Assembly: GCA_023452965.1 (NCBI GenBank)
Contig: JAEXUU010000330.1
Coordinates: forward strand, 1-6,769
Source of the DNA: Pseudomonadota bacterium
GTDB taxonomy: Bacteria; Pseudomonadota; Alphaproteobacteria; Rhizobiales; Beijerinckiaceae
Reading direction: 5' to 3'
Length of the DNA: 6,769 bases
Part shown: positions 5,299 to 6,769 of the stretch, one piece after another
Layout of the letters: each line of letters opens with the position of its first letter
Numbering within the stretch: the first letter of the stretch is position 1
Notes under the pieces: generated by a model
Seen by the model: the letters and a program-made list of their open reading frames with translations, nothing else
Databases searched by the model: none
Told to the model about the DNA's origin: nothing
Translations under genes and position numbers: made by a program

Positions 5299-6392
5299 TG
5301 CACGCCCGCACCGATCTCCGTCCGATGGACTCTCTCGCCATGCCGGCGGCTCGCCCGCCGGCCAGCATTCGGCCCGCGACGCTTTTCGCCAGCCTCGCCG
5401 CGATCGCCGTCCTGCCCTTCGTCGTGCCGGATTTCTGGCTCTCGATCCTCAATTATGCGGGGATCGCGGCGGTCGGCGCCATCGGGCTCAACCTGCTCAC
5501 CGGCAGCACCGGCCAGGTCTCGCTCGGCCAGCCCTTCTTCATGGGTGTCGGCTGCTATGTCGCCGCCTATGTCGGGCAGGATCTCGGCCTGCCGCTGCCG
5601 CTCTGGCTCGCGGCGGCGGTGCTGGCCGGCGGCCTGATGGGTGCGCTTGTCGGGCCGGCGGCGCTGCGGCTGCGCGGGCATTATCTCGTCATCGTCACGC
5701 TCGGCCTCGTGCTCGTCGGCCTGCATCTCTGGCAGAACCTGCCGGTGCTGACGGGCGGCGCCAACGGCCGCAGCATCACGCTGGCCGCGACGCTCGGCCC
5801 GCTCGATTTTTCGGCCCTGTCGCTGGGCGGCGCCGCGCTCGCCCGCAACCAGGGCTGGTTCATCCTGATCTGGCTGTGCGCGCTCCTCGCCGCCGTGCTG
5901 GCGCTCAACCTGCTCAACTCCCGCGCGGGGCGCGCCTTCATGGCGATCCGCGACCGCGAGATGACGGCGTCGGTGATCGGCATCAGTGTCTCACGCACCA
6001 AGATCGTCGCCTTCGTGATCTCCAGCATGTTCGCCGCGGCGGGCGGAGCGCTCTATGGCGGCTATGTCCGCTATGCCGCGCCGGTCGAATGGGACCTGCT
6101 GCTCGGCGTCCAGTACCTCGCCATGATCGTGGTCGGCGGCACAGGCTCGGTGCTTGGCTCGGTCCTGGGCGCGCTGTTCATCACCTTGCTGCCGCAGGTC
6201 GTGAAGCTCGCCAGCCCGATCCTGCCCTTCGTCTCGATCACGCCCGGCGATGGCGGGGTGATCAGCCTCTTCGCGCTCAATCAGATCCTCTTCGGCTCCT
6301 TCATCATCGGCTTCCTGATGTTCGAGCCGCGCGGGATCGCCGGACTTCTCGGCCGCATCGCCGGCCGCTTCGACCAAGCAAAAAAGAACTGA
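5298..6392 (+). CDS. livM: LivM-type inner-membrane permease of a branched-chain-amino-acid-type ABC importer
   Basis: Second membrane subunit of the importer, 364 residues from the chosen ATG (365 from the ATG at 5295). A polar N-terminal extension of about 28 residues precedes the first membrane segment (30-50). LivM landmarks follow: GLNLLTGSTGQVSLGQPFF (63-81; usual form LNLL.GYTGQ.SLG), LRLRGHYLVIVTLG (123-136), the ATPase-contact loop GRAFMAIRDREMTASVIGI (211-229), FAAAGGALYGG (245-255), VVGGTGSVLGSVLGA (278-292) and the closing MFEPRGIAGLLGRI (341-354). Hydrophobic stretches suggest about nine or ten membrane segments. The frame is open upstream to 4773, but that part is the shifted frame of livH and is not coding. 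Fewer conserved features support the first ~28 residues, so a start at ATG 5325 or 5340 is possible. The gene ends 11 bases before the binding-protein start. Confidence 0.92.
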   Translation: MHARTDLRPMDSLAMPAARPPASIRPATLFASLAAIAVLPFVVPDFWLSILNYAGIAAVGAIGLNLLTGSTGQVSLGQPFFMGVGCYVAAYVGQDLGLPLPLWLAAAVLAGGLMGALVGPAALRLRGHYLVIVTLGLVLVGLHLWQNLPVLTGGANGRSITLAATLGPLDFSALSLGGAALARNQGWFILIWLCALLAAVLALNLLNSRAGRAFMAIRDREMTASVIGISVSRTKIVAFVISSMFAAAGGALYGGYVRYAAPVEWDLLLGVQYLAMIVVGGTGSVLGSVLGALFITLLPQVVKLASPILPFVSITPGDGGVISLFALNQILFGSFIIGFLMFEPRGIAGLLGRIAGRFDQAKKN

Positions 6393-6403
6393 GGGAGGAC
6401 AAC

Positions 6404-6769
6404 ATGATCTGGAAGACAGCTTTCGCGGCCGCCGTCGCGACCATGATGGCGGGGTTGCCGGCAGCCGCGCAAAGCGAGCCGAAGCCGGTGCCCGGCTTCG
6501 ACGGCAAGACCATCCGCCTCGGCGTGATCCAGCCGCTCACCGGACCGGCCGCCGTGCTCGGTCAGCCGGTCGTCGCCGGCGTCCGGACCTGGTTCGAGGC
6601 GATCAACCGCGAGAAGGGCGGCCTGGGCGGCAAGTACAAGGTCGAACTCGTCATCGAGGACCACCAGAACCTGCAGCCGGCGACGGTCCAGGCCTACAAC
6701 AAGATCAAGAACGACGTCGTGATGATCGCGCAGCTCTTCGGCACGCATACGACACTCGCCGTCCTGCCC
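6404..6769 (+). CDS. Liv-type ABC transporter periplasmic substrate-binding protein, 3'-truncated by window edge
   Basis: Start of the solute receptor of the importer encoded just upstream; 122 codons are visible of an expected ~380-410. Residues 1-22 form a signal peptide: a Lys at position 4, a hydrophobic core AFAAAVATMMAGL, and a likely cleavage after PAAA (Ala22). There is no lipobox Cys, so a soluble periplasmic protein is expected. The mature part has the type I periplasmic-binding fold pattern of LivK-like proteins: IRLGVIQPLTGPAAVLGQPV (37-56), then AGVRTWFEAINREKGGLGG with the usual large ligand-lobe helix, and YKVELVIEDHQNLQPATVQAYNKI. The ATG at 6404 has GGGAGGA at 6393-6399. There is no stop before the window end. 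The ligand pocket residues mostly lie outside the window, so the substrate cannot be inferred. Confidence 0.9.
   Translation, partial: MIWKTAFAAAVATMMAGLPAAAQSEPKPVPGFDGKTIRLGVIQPLTGPAAVLGQPVVAGVRTWFEAINREKGGLGGKYKVELVIEDHQNLQPATVQAYNKIKNDVVMIAQLFGTHTTLAVLP

Overview
The window is GC-rich DNA (coding regions strongly G/C at third codon positions) from a proteobacterium. An alphaproteobacterium of the Hyphomicrobiales/Rhodospirillales kind is my best guess, because Bug/TctC periplasmic proteins, DhaS-like aldehyde dehydrogenases and many liv-type ABC transporters occur together there. A betaproteobacterium cannot be excluded from sequence alone. All genes lie on the + strand.

Layout: (1) 2-925 is the 3' part of a Bug/TctC-type periplasmic solute-binding protein gene whose start lies upstream of the window; a strong GC-rich hairpin (935-960) follows its stop. 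(2) 926-1336 is a 411-bp non-coding gap. Its first part is GC-rich and holds several inverted repeats; its last ~65 bp are AT-rich and hold a probable promoter and two kinds of symmetric operator-like sites. (3) 1337-6769 is one tightly packed operon: an NAD(P)-dependent aldehyde dehydrogenase, then a complete branched-chain-amino-acid-type (HAAT/Liv) ABC importer: livF-type ATPase, livG-type ATPase, livH-type permease, livM-type permease, and the first 122 codons of a liv-type periplasmic binding protein cut by the window end. Gaps are 10 and 11 nt at the ends of the transporter block, and the three internal junctions are ATGA/TGATG stop-start overlaps.

How it fits together (inference): the binding protein captures a small carboxylated or amino-acid-like solute in the periplasm, LivH/LivM carry it across the inner membrane, LivF/LivG power this with ATP, and the aldehyde dehydrogenase oxidises an aldehyde formed during its breakdown. 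The substrate is not determinable here. Liv-type importers move amino acids but also aromatic acids, urea and amides. The control region between 1264 and 1320 is the most informative non-coding part: half-sites TAGAA/TTCTA/TAGAA alternate in orientation exactly 10 bp apart, next to an ACAGCA-N8-TGCTGT dyad that overlaps a consensus TTGACA.

I found no mobile element, CRISPR array, RNA gene or clearly novel system. The window reads as an ordinary catabolic uptake operon with a potentially interesting, substrate-responsive promoter.
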